From: Amoebidium appalachense
Lineage: Eukaryota; Ichthyosporea
Reading direction: 5' to 3'
Assembly (NCBI GenBank): GCA_963693365.1
Contig: CAVNZM010000003.1
Span: forward strand, 14,136,001-14,200,000
Length of the DNA stretch: 64,000 bases
Made by a program: the position numbers and the translations under genes. Under the pieces are notes generated by a model that saw only the letters and a list, made by a program, of their open reading frames with translations, had not been told where the DNA came from and searched no databases. Position 1 is the stretch's first letter. Each line of letters starts with the position of its first letter. Shown here piece after piece: positions 23,862 through 34,030 of this stretch.

Positions 23862-24488
23862 GTCGGATGGCAGGAGGACCTGGAGAGGAACCTTTTTGTA
23901 TTCCGCGGGCACATTCAATTAACAGAAAAATCAATCAAACACGTGCGAAGGCTGGCTAGCAACCACATTGCTCAAACGATTTTGGTGAACGATACGGTTG
24001 ACGTCCACGATAACGATGGGACGCGTTTCTCTGTTCCTCTGACCCCGAACGACCCTCTGTTAAAAACCTGGTATGATGAAATCAGGCATTTTCTGGGAGA
24101 CAACGGCCTACCATGCAATCTCAAGATTTGCGGTCTCTCAGTTATAGGCAGCAAGCCCAACGGATCACCCCAGGTGTGCCACTGGGATCACAATGTCCAT
24201 GAGATATTGAAGAAACAAGCCCCATGGCAAGATATACCGTGGTCAATATTCTATCACGTCGAGGATGGGGGTACACTCATGTTATACGACGTCTCGTCGG
24301 ATGCACTACATATAACGAGAGCAAGGCGCGTGAGTGGGTTCAAAAAACACGATCTGGTTCTTATGCGGGCCACGCAGGCCCACGGGGGTGACACCTACCA
24401 GAAGAAACACATACGTATTTTTGCATACTTGGACAATGCCATTTTCCCACGATCTGAAAACACGCTGTACGGTGTGATAGAATTGCAA
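23862..24488 (+). CDS. 2OG-Fe(II) oxygenase-like catalytic exon
   Basis: A 209-codon exon, phase 0 at both ends (CAG|GTCGGATGG ... GCAA|GTAAAT). It shows the signature of the 2-oxoglutarate/Fe(II) dioxygenase double-stranded beta-helix: H-x-D in CHWDHNVH (about 24180), a strand HVEDGGTLMLYDV, the distal His in RATQAHGGDTY (about 24370-24400), and an Arg in KKHIRIFAYLD (about 24410) placed to bind the 2OG carboxylate. These enzymes use O2 and 2-oxoglutarate to hydroxylate or demethylate protein, nucleic acid or small-molecule substrates. The substrate here cannot be told. The basic, Gln/Lys-rich C-terminal exons suggest a nuclear protein. The assignment rests on motif order only. Confidence 0.65.
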
Positions 24489-24503
24489 GTAAATCGCCCC
24501 CTC

Positions 24504-24536
<33 letters not shown>

Positions 24537-24759
24537 ACCCAGCCCCGGCACACGCACACGCACACACACACAACCTCTCTTACTCCCTCTCCCCATCCTC
24601 ATTGGTTCTCCTGTTGATGCTTACAACAACACATTTAAACGGGATGCACAACACACACAAACAGAAAACTTGCACATACAAAATGTTAACCAATGTAAGG
24701 CCCTCTGTGACCACGTGCCGTGGACTGGTGTGGATACTCACAAAACTGTGTATATGCAG

Positions 24760-24948
24760 GATGCCAAACAAGGAAAGGCCGGCAAACAAACCCGAAAGCA
24801 AAAGATTCAGCCCACTGGCAAAGGCAAGACTAAGCAACTCAAGGGCATCCAGGCGGTAGGGGTTGGTGCATCTGACAATGCACCACTGCCACCTGCAGCA
24901 ACGAGGACACCGCCGACTTTTTCTTCCAACAACACTCGAGGCAGCATG
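24760..24948 (+). CDS. Oxygenase-like gene, Lys/Gln-rich exon
   Basis: A 63-codon exon between TATATGCAG and CATG|GTACGG, phase 0 at both ends. The N-terminal half is strongly basic (GKAGKQTRKQK, GKGKTKQLKG), the rest Ala/Pro/Thr-rich. Low-complexity basic sequence of this kind fits a nuclear or nucleolar localisation region. A C run starts about 13 nt after the donor. Confidence 0.5.
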
Positions 24949-24962
24949 GTACGGCTGTCCAG

Positions 24963-24999
<37 letters not shown>

Positions 25000-25352
25000 A
25001 CCACCACCACCCCCCCGGAAAAAACAAAAAAAAAAAAATTACAAATACAAAAATTCATGTTTTTGCTACTAAGACGTGTCACGTGCGCACAGGCAAAAAA
25101 AAAAAAAACGAATAAACTTTATTATTTTTGCCATACAGATATGAAAGCAGTGCGATTTGGTTCAGGAGGGCATAAACCCCTGAAGAGAGAAGAACACTTA
25201 CAGGATGCCAAAATTTCAATTATGCACGTCTTTCTGCGTAACCATTCGTCCCCGTGAAAAAAAAAAAGCGAAGGTTCAAGTGATGCGGAATAGTTAAAGT
25301 ATCACATATGTGCGTGGTCATGAAGCCGTACCCACTATTTTCCCTGCCTCAG
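24949..25352. repeat. Oxygenase-like gene intron with C and A tracts
   Basis: Contains a C run (24964-24997) soon after the donor, A runs at 25027-25037 and 25096-25108, and an acceptor-like CATACAG at about 25137. The open sequence after that acceptor would put a TGA in phase, so I do not call an exon there. Confidence 0.4.
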
Positions 25353-25421
25353 GCATCAACAAACCCTGGCAGTCAACAAGCAGGTGATGTGTTGACACAG
25401 CCCAAGGCAGCGGCGCAACAG
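25353..25421 (+). CDS. Oxygenase-like gene, 69-nt exon copy 1
   Basis: TTTTCCCTGCCTCAG|GCATC...CAACAG|GTGATCCCCC defines a 23-codon, phase-0 exon with SQQ near the middle and PKA close to its end. It matches the next exon in length, phase, first residue (A), SQQ and PKA positions and final Q, and in the 15 bases before it. The duplication therefore includes the acceptor. Confidence 0.5.
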
Positions 25422-25425
25422 GTGA

Positions 25426-25459
<34 letters not shown>

Positions 25460-25808
25460 AAAAAAACCCTAAAAACCCCCAACCAACCAAAAAAGCAACC
25501 AAAAGGAATATAACTGCAGGAAGAAAAAGAAAAACAACGTACGCACACACTCACTACTAAATAGCCTGACACCAGAATTTAATGTTGATTGTAATGTTGG
25601 TTCAGTAACGTAAGTAGGATTGTAAGGTAAACTGTATCGGAAATGATCAGACTTGATGTTTACAGTGTTTATTGCACCATGCCATATCACTTAGGCTTGG
25701 GCATATCACTTTGTCCATACATGGAGACTCGGCAATGTCTTAGGTGTCACTTACAATAGATGTATTGACCGCCCTGATAAGTTGTATTGACCATTTTCCC
25801 TGATGCAG
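25422..25808. repeat. Intron between the duplicated 69-nt exons
   Basis: Begins GTGATC followed by a C run (25428-25457) and an A run. The remainder shows no exon. It ends in the duplicated TTTTCCCTG..CAG acceptor. Confidence 0.4.
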
Positions 25809-25877
25809 GCACCAACAACACATGCCAGCCAACAAGTGAATTATGCGTCGGAAGAGCCCAAGGCAACGGGGCGGCAG
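25809..25877 (+). CDS. Oxygenase-like gene, 69-nt exon copy 2
   Basis: ATTTTCCCTGATGCAG|GCACC...CGGCAG|GTTGTACCCC, again 23 codons in phase 0, with SQQ and PKA at the same positions as copy 1. Tandem exon duplication is the simplest reading; mutually exclusive use is possible. Confidence 0.5.
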
Positions 25878-26210
25878 GTTGTACCCCCCCCCTCCCCCCC
25901 CCCCCCCCCCCCCCCCCAACCCCCCCCCTTCCCCTTCACACACAATCACACGCACACACCCCTCTAGAGCCTCCACCCCCAACTCCAGCTCCCCATCCAA
26001 TGGCATGATGACGAAGGATATGACTAGTAGTATGCGTGTCAAACCCCCTCACAACCCCAACATAACTCTCTTCACGCAACCTCCGGATCCCACACCCCCC
26101 CGCACCCTAAAGCACCCAAAAAACTTAACACACAAACACACTCATAAACACACACGCACACACAAACACACACCCCAAATGCCCGATTTTTTGACCGGTT
26201 TCCAAATCAG
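25878..26210. repeat. Oxygenase-like gene, last intron (C and CA tracts)
   Basis: Starts GTTGTACCCCCC with C-rich sequence to 25930, then CA-rich DNA (25935-25960 and 26125-26175) before the acceptor CAAATCAG at 26210. Confidence 0.4.
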
Positions 26211-26381
26211 GTTAGCGGCCGTGGCAGGAAGAGGAAAAGTGAGGCCGATACACTGATCACACCCGAGCTACCGGCCAGCAAGCGCCGAGTGTTCAGCAAA
26301 GGTGACGTCAGCGAGGGAGAAGAGCTGGGCAGGACTGGGGATGAAGGCCATGATAGTGAGGCGCACACGGGCACCTATTAG
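26211..26381 (+). pseudogene. Oxygenase-like gene, last exon, 3' end replaced by a transposon
   Basis: After CCAAATCAG the frame continues in phase 0 with GRGRKRKSEADT, a likely nuclear localisation signal, and ASKRRVFSKGDVSEGEE, then an acidic tail. From about 26361 the sequence is that of a DIRS-like A repeat, and the stop at 26379-26381 comes from the transposon. The native C-terminus is lost or lies elsewhere. The insertion may still leave a protein only a few residues altered. Confidence 0.5.
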
Positions 26382-26810
26382 CCAGTCAAAACATCAGATA
26401 CCACAGATCACTAGACCGAGTTATGATTGGCTCGGATCAGATTTCACATATCACTAGATCGATTTTTGATTGGTTCAGATCGGTAGGCTTAGGTATATAA
26501 GCACGTCAGTTTTTAGCAGATCAGCAAGCTACAAACACATCTTCTGTGTTTAGCATCCACAGCCTTACAGCTATATATTCCTTTTCACCCACCCACCTAC
26601 ACCCACGTGGCACAACCCCCATTGATCCACACATACGTGCTGTTTTTTCACGGGGCGAAGCCTTCCCCCGTTTTTTGGGCACATGGACCTCACGGATCAA
26701 TAAATTGATGACTGGGGGCTTGCCGTGGTTTACAACCATTGCAGGTTCACTTTCATCCAAGGGGATGTCCCCCTAGAGGCAACACACGTCCCGGAGTAGT
26801 TTTTCATAGA
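26361..26810 (+). mobile_element. DIRS-like right-end (A-linker-B), 5' truncated
   Basis: Corresponds to the A2-linker-B2 part of the complete element at 52223-52780, beginning inside A at CGCACACGGGCACC and ending in the B terminus CGGAGTAG...TTTCATAGA at 26810. TATATAAG is at 26494-26501 and inverted CCAAT boxes are near 26428 and 26468. It is closer to the solo element at 42257 than to the complete copy (shared TATGATTGGCTCGG). It cuts off the 3' end of the oxygenase-like gene. Confidence 0.8.
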
Positions 26811-26833
26811 ATTTGTGTGTTTTTTTTCTCCAG

Positions 26834-27693
26834 AAGTAGCACGAGATACCACAAAGTGGGGGATGGTGAATGTGCCCCTGGAGTACGAGGGTCACACGAA
26901 AAAAACACAACGTTGTAGCTCGAATAGAACCCCCCCTGTAGCATAATATTTGTACATGTGTTACTTACACATTATTGGTTTTTTCAATAACTACCCACAG
27001 AACAGCTTCTAGCACGAGACATTTACCACACAGTTTATGGGGGGGATGGTGAATGTGCCCCTGGAGTACGAGGGTCACACAAAAAAAACACAACGTTGTA
27101 GCTCGAATAGAACCCCCCTTGTAGCATAATATATGTACATGTGTTACTTACACATTATTGGTTTTTTCGATAACTACCCACAGAACAGCTTCTAGCACGA
27201 GAAATTTACCACACAGTTTATGGGGAGGATGGTGAATGTGCCCTTGGAGTACGAGGGTCACACGAAAAGAACACAACGTTGTAGCTCGTATAGAACCCCC
27301 CTTGTAGCATAGTATATGTCCATGTGTTACCTAGACATTTTTGGGTTTTTCAATAACTACCCACAGAACAGCTTCTAGCACGAGACATTTACCACAAAGT
27401 TTATGGGGGGGATAGTGAATGTGCCCCTGGAGTACGAGGGTCACACGAAAAAAACACAACGTTGTAGCTCGAATAGAACCCCCCTTGTAGCATAATATAT
27501 GTGTACATGTGTTACCTACACATTATAATAATTGGTTTTTTCAATAACTACCAACAGAAGAGCTTCTAGCACGAGACATTTACCACACAGTTTATGGGGG
27601 GGATGGTAAATGTGCCCCTGGAGTACGAGGGTCACACGAAAAAAACACAACGTTGTAGCTCGTATAGAACCCCCTTGTAGCATAGTATATGTA
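26834..27693. repeat. ~183-bp satellite array, left block
   Basis: Between four and five head-to-tail units. CTAGCACGAG starts at 27009, 27192, 27375 and 27566, so units are 183, 183 and 191 bp. Each contains TTTATGGGG(GGG)ATGGTGAATGTGCCCCTGGAGTACGAGGG, AACACAACGTTGTAGCTCG, AACCCCCCTTGTAGCATA and TATTGGTTTTTTCAATAACTACCCACAGAACAGC. The same unit resumes at 28297-28350 and 33138-33480, so the array was split by later insertions. A unit near 180 bp is common for centromeric or heterochromatic satellites, but location is not shown by sequence. Confidence 0.85.
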
Positions 27694-27886
27694 GGTTTTA
27701 TTTGTGGAAATTATTGACATAAATATTTTTCTGGGTAAACACGTGGGATGGGTGTCCGATATCAACAGGCTTCTTTTCTTTTTTTAGCAGTTCGCGCTCG
27801 GCTGCCCGCATACGGGCACCTCTTACCGATCAAAACATCAGATTCCACAGATCACTAGACCGAGTTTGATTGGCTCAGGATGAAAT
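27694..27886 (+). mobile_element. DIRS-like A-repeat fragment inside the satellite
   Basis: Starts with the family terminus GGTTTTATTTGTGG at 27694, directly after the satellite word CATAGTATATGTA, and follows the A repeat to GATTGGCTCAGGAT (27880). The rest of the element is missing. Confidence 0.75.
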
Positions 27887-27946
27887 CTTCCGCGCCCCCC
27901 CCCTCCCTGCACCCCCCCCCGCCCCCCCCCCCCCCCCCCCCCCCGG

Positions 27947-27977
<31 letters not shown>

Positions 27978-28192
27978 GCCCCCGGCCCCCCGAGGGTGCC
28001 CCCCCCGCGCCCCCCCCCCCACGCCCGGCGCCCGCCCGCTCCCCCCGCCCGTTGCCCCCCCCGCCCCCGGGCCCCCCCCCCGCCCAATCACCGCCGAGAC
28101 CGCCCCCTCCGTACCCCCGCGCCGCCCCGGCCCCCCACTCCCCGCCCAGCCCCGCCCCCCCCCCCCCGGGCCCGCCCCCCCCCCCCCCCGAG

Positions 28193-28230
<38 letters not shown>

Positions 28231-28296
28231 CCCCCCCCCCCCCCCCACCCCCCCGCCCCCCCCCAGCCCCCCCCCCAAACCCACCACGTTTACCTG
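27887..28296. repeat. Extreme C/G-rich low-complexity block
   Basis: About 400 bp that are almost wholly C with G punctuation, with no element or gene recognisable. It sits where the rest of the DIRS-like fragment should be. Pro/Arg/Gly-rich open frames on both strands are composition artefacts. Confidence 0.6.
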
Positions 28297-28674
28297 TACC
28301 TAGACATTATTGTTTCTTACCCCAGAACAGCTTCTAGCACGAGAAATTTATGTCATCTTCACTTGATTCTCACAAGACTTAGAAATTTTTATTATTTTCC
28401 TTTCTTCTTTCTTTTCCCGTCCGTACGCACTTAGCTGCGCACCGAATTCATCCAATCATATCTCGTTTGTATTTTCCCAAATATAGTAACTTACATTCCT
28501 TTCTCATTCCTTTCCCACGTAGCTATTATTAGGAAGATAATAAGAAATGTAAAAAAAATGTTTTTTTTTTTTTTATTTTTTTTTTTTTTTTTTTTATTTT
28601 TTTTTTTTTTTTTTGGTTATTTTTTTTTTTTTTTTTTTTTTTCATGTTATTTTTATTTGTTTTTTTTTCCCTCT

Positions 28675-28708
<34 letters not shown>

Positions 28709-28862
28709 CTTTTCCAAGTATAAAAGGGATCTCATTTTAAATAAATCAAAGGTTAGCAGTCCTCCTCTCTTCTCACCCATCTCTGCTTCCCTTTACCCAC
28801 AAAAAATTTCCTCTCCTCTCTCAACCCCCCCCGCGAAATTCCTCAGTCTAACTGCTTCAATC

Positions 28863-30380
28863 ATGACTGACAAACCGTCGTATATCAACCTTCCAATATG
28901 GAATCCGTCCGAGAAACGAGACGAGAAACGTCTTAATTATTTCGAGTGGGAGCCACTCATTCACCGGTTCATTAGAACAACCATTGCCGAGAAATTCGTT
29001 GACGCTATCAAGAGGCCACAGTGGGTTGACAGCGCTGAAGCCAACCAGTGGCTAGGCTACACCACCAAGGACTCCTACAAGAAAGCTTCCGACGTCCTCG
29101 ACCGGATCCTCAACCAGTCCGTCCACCCGACCGAGCTCTACGACTCCGGCCGGATGCAAGACGGTGTCCACGGTGGTGAAGTCTTCCACAACCTACGTAT
29201 GGCGTATGTAGCAGAGAAGGAGGCCCGAGTCACCCAGATTCAAGTCACCTTCGAGGAGCTTGAACTACGAGACTACCCCAACGTCACAGCATACCTCACC
29301 CGTCTCCAACGTCTGGCTACGACACTTGCCTGCCTCGACGAGCCCGTCCAGCACAAGGATGTCGTACGTAAGTTCTTCCTCCACCTCAGGAAGAACACGG
29401 CCCTGGTCTGCTCCGACATTGAACGTCTCTGCTCCGACTACTGGATGAACAACAAGGCCTACCCGTCCTTCAACATGCTCATCAGTGACATCCGAGGAGC
29501 TGAAATCCGTGCCGGCCTCATCGACGCAGGCACTGGTGCAACCGTCAACCACCGTCCCCTCCGTGCACTCCAGAGCAGAGTGCTTCCCCCCGGTGACCTC
29601 CGTAACCGTATTCCTCGACGTGAGCATACACCTCACCGATCCCCGTCCCGTTCCCGTGATCCTCGTCCGTCCTCCAAGTCACCCGGCCCCCCGTTCAACT
29701 TCCCCTTACCACCGTGGTAACAGGGACAACCGTAACCGACAGCACAACACCAAGAAGGTGGAGTGTTCCTACTGCCATGAGCCCCACCACATCACAGCAT
29801 GCCCGGAGCCTGGCTGTACTGTTGCTCGTCGTGCCAAGCAGGAGAAAGGCGACAAGAGTGTGAAATTTGCACTCATCTCCTCCACCGGCACACCTGACAG
29901 TAACGACCCCGTCTGGGACAGTGCTTGTAATGCACACATCTGCCCCATCAAGGAGTATTTCTCCTCCCTTACCCCGTGTCCTCCCACCCCCATTCACGGC
30001 CTCGGCAAAGTCAATGCCAAACAACGTGGCATCATCAACATGACACTGCACTACAACGGCCACCCAACACAGTGCAGCATCAATGCTTACTACGTACCCG
30101 AGGCACCGTCTTTCCTCGTGTCTACCTCCATGGCCTCAGCTGCCGGCCTCCTGGGTCATTGTGACGATACAGACAACCACCCGTCGTTCCTCTACAGCCG
30201 TAATGGTGACATCATTTCAGATCTCACCCCCCTCGACGGTCTCTACTACATCACCGACTATGTGATTGAGACTCCTAAACACCCGGGGGTCCAAGCCTAC
30301 ACAGCAAGGACTCAACCACCCGCCGACCTCACCCTTTGGCACAACCGTCTTGGCCACCGTGCCCTCTCCACTGTCACCTG
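28863..30380 (+). pseudogene. Copia copy 3 gag and protease
   Basis: Gag starts at the ATG at 28863 (MTDKPSYINLPIWNP), preceded by TATAAAAG at about 28719. It runs to a TAA at 29718-29720 after a frameshift near 29690 in a C-rich run. The other frame carries the zinc knuckle CSYCHEPHHITACPEPGC (about 29765), protease WDSACNAHICP (about 29917; DSA in place of copy 1's DSG) and the first half of the integrase zinc domain LWHNRLGHRA (about 30338), ending at a TGA at 30379-30381. Frameshift and stop make it a pseudogene. Confidence 0.75.
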
Positions 30381-30387
30381 ATCCAGG

Positions 30388-32265
30388 ATGGCCAAGGATG
30401 AGCTTGTCATCGGCATGCCCCCCTCCCTCAAGTCACCCGACAACAGTGACTGCTTCGGCTGCATGTCTGGCAAGACCACCAAGGCCCCCTTTCCCGGCAC
30501 CCGTTCCAAGTTCACCATACCCGGTGCTAAGTGGCACCTGGACTTCTTCGAAGCTCCCTGTGCTTCCTACGGAGGCTACAAGGTTGCTCTGGTGTGTGTT
30601 TGTGATGCCACCGGTTACACCACCGTGTTCCCCCTCTACAACCGTGGTGAAACCCTCAGCCACATTCAGTCTCTCGTTGAAACCATCGAACGTCAGACAC
30701 CTGAGATCGTCACCCATCTTCGGTTTGACTCCGGCTCTGAGTTCACCTCCAAGGACACCGAGGCCTACTGCAAGCAGAAAGGCATCATCATGGAGTTTGC
30801 CCCCGTCGACACACCACAGCACAACGGTGTTGTTGAACGGAAAATGAGAGAACTGCAAGAGACAGTCCGTTGCTTCCTCCATGCCAACAAGGACCAACCT
30901 CTCTCTCCCAAGTTGTGGGTTGCTGCTCTCAAGCATGCTGGCTACATCATCAACGTCACACCGTCATCTGCTGCCAACGGCAACACTCCCTTCGAGGCCT
31001 TCCACGGCTTCAAACCCGACGTCTCCCAGCTCCACGTGTTCGGCTCCCCTGCATACGTGCATGTTCCCCGGTCAAAGAGGAACAAGCTGGCATCTACCGT
31101 CAGAGTCGGCACCTACGTCGGCTGGGACCTGCCCTCCAAGGCACACAAGATCCTAGACCATGCCAGCAACCAAATCAAGATCTGCCGTGATGTGATCTTC
31201 GACGAGTCGAAATTCACGAGCAGCACCAATCAGGTCTCCGTTCCCCCCAAACCCGATCTGCCGACATTGGACCCCCCCTCCGACGACGACGATGAAACTC
31301 CGTCTGTGGTCATCTCCCAACCGTCCTGGCACAACCAACCAGCCCCGGTTGAACCCGTGCCTCCCCCGAGCCCCCCCCCCCACTGGCCAACAACCCTTGC
31401 TGCCGGCCCCCCCCCCCGTTGCTGTGCATCAACCCGGCTACATGACTCCGGTTCGTCCTGGGTCCCCCACCTTCCACTCGGCCTCGAGCAGCCCTGTGGA
31501 CACCGATGCCCCCCTCACCACCGGTCCTATTCCTGGCTTCCATGCCCCTATCCCGGCCTCCACCACCTACCCGGCCACCACCCCCCTCAAGGACCCCCCC
31601 AAGCCCAACCTTCGTCGGTCTACACGTCTCACCAAGACTCCAACGGCACTGGTCAGCATCGTAGCACCGACCATCAACCTTGACCAGCTTCCCAAGGGCA
31701 TTCAAAAGCTTTGCAACGGTCCCAACGGTGATGCCGTCATAGCTGCCCTCACCTCCGAGTACCAAGCCTTCATCACCAAGGATGTCTTCACCATTGTTGA
31801 TCCCCCCTGTGGTGCCAACATCATCAAGTTCAAGTGGATTGTGACTGAGAAAGTCCTCAACTCAGCCGGTGACACCAAGATCAAAGCTCGTGGTGTTGCA
31901 AAGGGCTTCACTCTCAAGTCTACGGTGTTGACTACGGTGACACCTCTTCCCCCGTGGTGATGTCCTCCTCCGTCCGTGCCCTCCTTGCCATCGGTGTGGA
32001 CGGCAACCATGAGATTCATCAACTCGACGTCTCAACTGCCTTCCTTAACAGTCCTCTTCAAGAAGACATCTACATTGAGCCACCACCTGGCTTCATCACC
32101 CCCGGCAACGAGCACAAGGTCTGGAAACTTAAGAAGGCACTCTACGGCCTCAAGCAAGCATCACTGGCATGGTATGAGTACTTCGACAAGGTCCTCCTTG
32201 CTCACGGTCTCGAACGTCTCCGTTCAGATCCATGTGTCTACATCAATGTCTTTTTGTTTTTTTGA
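30388..32265 (+). pseudogene. Copia copy 3 integrase and partial reverse transcriptase
   Basis: Just past the stop the same polyprotein resumes: FGCMSGKTTKAPF, the integrase core D in WHLDFFEAP (about 30535), D in FDSGSEFTS (about 30725) and E in GVVERKM (about 30830). A frameshift in the Pro-rich linker leads to reverse transcriptase pieces: NLDQLPKGIQKLC, FKWIVTEKVL, then another shift near 31930 and QLDVSTAFLNSPL...LKKALYGLKQAS (32025-32160). The YVDD motif is lost where a T run appears at 32249-32263. Confidence 0.75.
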
Positions 32266-32763
32266 CCTTCCCCTCACTTTTCTCCTTTTGCCGTCTCCGC
32301 ACGGCCAACTCTTCCCACACCAAGGATCTAGTAGACCACATCATGAAGTCAGCTCTCTGCAAGGTTGACCTTCCCGACATCTTCCTTGGCACCCAGCTCA
32401 TCCACACCCCCGGTCACCTCAAGCTGCTTTAACAATCCTACATCAACGACATCGTCAGAGACTTCAACCTCAACGATGCTCACCCCAAGGCTACTCCCAT
32501 TCCTTCGTCCGCCGGCCCCCCGTCACGACCCCACCCATCAAGGTTCCCTACCGTGAACTCTCGCCCACCGCCCCCCCCCCCCCCCCCCACCGCCCCCCCG
32601 CCCCACACCCCCCCCCGTCTACTGTGACAACCAGTCCACCATTGCCCTCCTGCACACCAACAGCATCAAGCACCGGACCAAACACTTCTCGCCCCGCTTT
32701 CTTCCTTCACCAAGCCCCTGCCCGGGCCCTCCCACGAGCAGCACCGTGATTCCTCCGCTCTCC

Positions 32764-32800
<37 letters not shown>

Positions 32801-32841
32801 TCATCTACAGTTTGGTCTTCTTTTGCCGCTGTCTCCTCCTC

Positions 32842-32845
<4 letters not shown>
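32266..32845 (+). pseudogene. Copia copy 3 collapsed RT/RNase H remnants
   Basis: Scattered similarity only: an IFLGTQL segment near 32380, NDIVRDFNLNDAHPK near 32445, a C-rich break at 32570-32600, then YCDNQSTIALL and SIKHRTKH of RNase H near 32620-32685, separated by deletions. A C run fills 32768-32797. Confidence 0.6.
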
Positions 32846-32885
<40 letters not shown>

Positions 32886-32929
32886 CTTTTCAGCCAGGGC
32901 CCTCAACACCCCCGTCTAACCCAATTCCT

Positions 32930-33024
<95 letters not shown>

Positions 33025-33026
33025 AT

Positions 33027-33098
<72 letters not shown>
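32846..33098. repeat. Long T homopolymers at the Copia 3 right end
   Basis: Three T runs: about 32846-32885, about 32935-33021 (nearly 90 nt) and 33029-33098. They lie where the 3' LTR is expected and mirror T runs in the 5' end at 28559-28708. Confidence 0.7.
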
Positions 33099-33137
33099 CC
33101 CCCATCTGCCTCTCCTTCTCTCCACTTTTCTATCACA

Positions 33138-33490
33138 ACCCAGTTTATGGGGGGGATGGTGAATGTGCCCCTGGAGTACGAGGGGCACATGAAAAAACCA
33201 CAACGTTGTAGCTCGTATAGAACCCCCCTTGTAGCATAGTATATGTACATGTGTTACCTAGACATTATTGGTTTTTTCAATAACTACCCACAGAACAGCT
33301 TCTAGCACGAGAAATTTACCACAAAGTTTATGGGGGGGATGGTGAATGTGCCTCTGGAGTACGAGGGTCACACGAAAAAAACACATCATTATAGCCCGGA
33401 TTGAAAACCCCCCTTGTACCATATATATCATATATCATGCGGCATGTGTTAGTTTCGCGTTATTGGTTTCCTAGCACGAGATATTCAGCA
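33138..33490. repeat. ~183-bp satellite array, right block
   Basis: Resumes with CAGTTTATGGGGGGGATGG and continues for about two units, with CTAGCACGAG at 33302 and 33471 (a short 169-bp unit). The last unit decays after 33490. Confidence 0.8.
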
Positions 33491-33679
33491 CACAGTTGGG
33501 GTTGTGGGGGCAGTGTACACCTACAATATCAGGGGTACCGCGCGGCAAAAACACCCCCCCCCCCCCCCCCCCGGGGGGGGAGGGGGTCACGCGTGCGATG
33601 GTGCACTTATTATTACGTTAACTAGGCAGGGTATAGCATCAACGTTATTATATGTGCTGCTGAGTTTCTTTGGTTGTAC

Positions 33680-34030
33680 ACCCGTCACCAGTCAATTTAT
33701 TGGTGTTGGCGCCCACCTGTGACACCACCTCGGAAGACTGGGGTCACATGTGTGGTGCACACGGTGGGTAAATATCATCAAACTGTAGCTGCAAAAGAAT
33801 GTGCAATTATGCATCACTGTCTGGTATTTGCCTATCCCCCCCCCCCCCCCCCCCCCCCGCCCCCCGCCCCCCCCCCCCCCCCCCCCCCACCGGGCCCTCC
33901 CCCCCCCTCCCCCCCCCCCCCCCCCCCCACCCCAGGCCGCCTCTCCACACCACACACACACGCACCACACACACACACACTGCTGCAGAGCTACATGGAT
34001 GCCTTCACCATCACGCGTGACGATATTTAA
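33680..34030 (+). CDS. Possible 3' end of an unrecognised gene (two exons)
   Basis: A tentative call. A frame reading ...KTGVTCVVHTVGKYHQ...IMHHCL ends at 33823 with CTGTCTG|GTATTTGCC, and a C run starts within 15 nt, the pattern seen at other donors here. After C-rich and CA-rich intron DNA, CTGCTGCAG at 33988 precedes a phase-compatible terminal exon (33989-34030), SYMDAFTITRDDI then TAA. No domain is recognised and the upstream exon boundary is unknown. Confidence 0.3.
   Translation, partial: TRHQSIYWCWRPPVTPPRKTGVTCVVHTVGKYHQTVAAKECAIMHHCLVFAYPPPPPPPPPPAPPPPPPPPGPPPPSPPPPPPTPGRLSTPHTHAPHTHTLLQSYMDAFTITRDDI

Larger units (their letters stand above)
28351..33137 (+). mobile_element. Second Copia family, decayed (Copia copy 3)
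   Basis: The satellite unit is interrupted at GAGAAATTTA|TGTCATC (28350/28351) and resumes after ...TATCACA at 33137, so the inserted DNA starts TG and ends CA like an LTR element. Inside are diverged gag, zinc knuckle, protease, integrase and part of reverse transcriptase, then a collapsed 3' part. Both ends contain long T tracts (28559-28708 and 32846-33098) next to CCCATCTCTGCTTCCC / CCCATCTGCCTCTCC blocks, probably the two diverged LTRs. Protein similarity to copies 1 and 2 is clear but far from identical, so this is another family and older. Confidence 0.75.

Noticed and set aside
25139-25205. Possible exon after CATACAG in the oxygenase-like gene
   Set aside because: In the phase set by neighbouring exons it has an immediate TGA.
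27838-28434. Gly-rich and Pro/Arg-rich open frames over the C-rich block
   Set aside because: Both strands are open because of composition. No motif and no codon structure.
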